Shown one piece after another: positions 19,115 through 19,271 of a stretch of 19,271 nucleotides of DNA. A program made the translations under genes and the position numbers. This stretch comes from Diplocarpon mali (lineage: Eukaryota > Ascomycota > Leotiomycetes > Helotiales > Drepanopezizaceae), in assembly GCA_024741835.1 (NCBI GenBank), contig JAENRP010000547.1, forward strand, positions 1-19,271. Direction: 5' to 3'. The notes under the pieces were generated by a model. The model worked only from the letters and a program-made list of their open reading frames with translations. It made no database searches and was not told the DNA's origin. How positions within the stretch are numbered: position 1 is the stretch's first letter; every line of letters begins with the position of its first letter.

Positions 19115-19271
19115 CCTAAATAATAAAAGTAGTAGCCTCTACTACTATTAGTAAAGAATATAAAACAATATAGGTTAAGGTAATAGTATATTAACTACTA
19201 GCAAACCCTAAGTATAAGAAAACTAATATATTAAAAGGCCTAAACTAAGGCTATATCCTTATTAAAGGTAA
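19115..19271 (+). pseudogene. weak coding-like relic at the right edge
   Basis: From about 19152 a frame with two TAG/TAA-type stops and one TAA reads lysine-rich peptide with L-A-N-P-K-Y-K-K and a G-Y-I-L-I-K-G end. The stops again fit Gln. It is too short to assign. It may belong to element D or to sequence beyond it. Confidence 0.3.

Noticed and set aside
1..19271. tRNA, rRNA or intact host genes
   Set aside because: No cloverleaf, rRNA-like block or undisturbed coding frame of plausible composition was found on reading both strands.

Overview
The window is a repeat graveyard from a filamentous ascomycete-type fungus, and I see no intact host gene. It is strongly AT-rich with TA in excess. 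Every recognisable coding stretch is broken almost only by TAA and TAG at positions where glutamine (CAA/CAG) fits, and paired repeats differ by C-to-T and G-to-A changes. That is the signature of repeat-induced point mutation (RIP), known from Pezizomycotina. The genus cannot be told from the sequence.

The layout is a nested stack of retroelements. (1) 1-2767: the pol part of Ty1/copia family 1, copy A, entering from the left edge and itself hit by a solo LTR on the minus strand (2220-2521). (2) 2766-3929 and 18135-19271: element D, a second insertion in A, with an LTR-like leader, a Gag-like relic, two pairs of long tandem repeats and another solo LTR (18865-19109). (3) 3930-18129: element C, a Ty1/copia family 2 element of about 8.0 kb with 299-bp LTRs and the target duplication CCTTA, inserted in the coding relic of D. 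(4) 9006-15190: element B, a full-length family 1 copia of 6,185 bp with 195-bp LTRs and the target duplication ATATA, inserted in the reverse transcriptase region of C. Removing B restores the reading frame of C exactly, and removing C restores the frame of D. The order of insertion is therefore A first, then D, then C, then B.

Both copia families have the gene order Gag, protease, integrase, reverse transcriptase, RNase H in one continuous reading frame. Family 1 has a primer-binding site matching the anticodon-side half of initiator tRNA-Met, a repeated leader motif, and an in-frame 39/48-bp minisatellite between protease and integrase whose core recurs just before the 3' LTR. Copies A and B differ by exactly two 48-bp units. 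Family 2 carries, between RNase H and its 3' LTR, a relic of an accessory gene of unknown function on the opposite strand. This antisense gene, the duplicated minisatellite core and the cluster of TCACGTGA palindromes in the solo LTR are the most unusual items. None of the proteins can be functional as the sequence stands.
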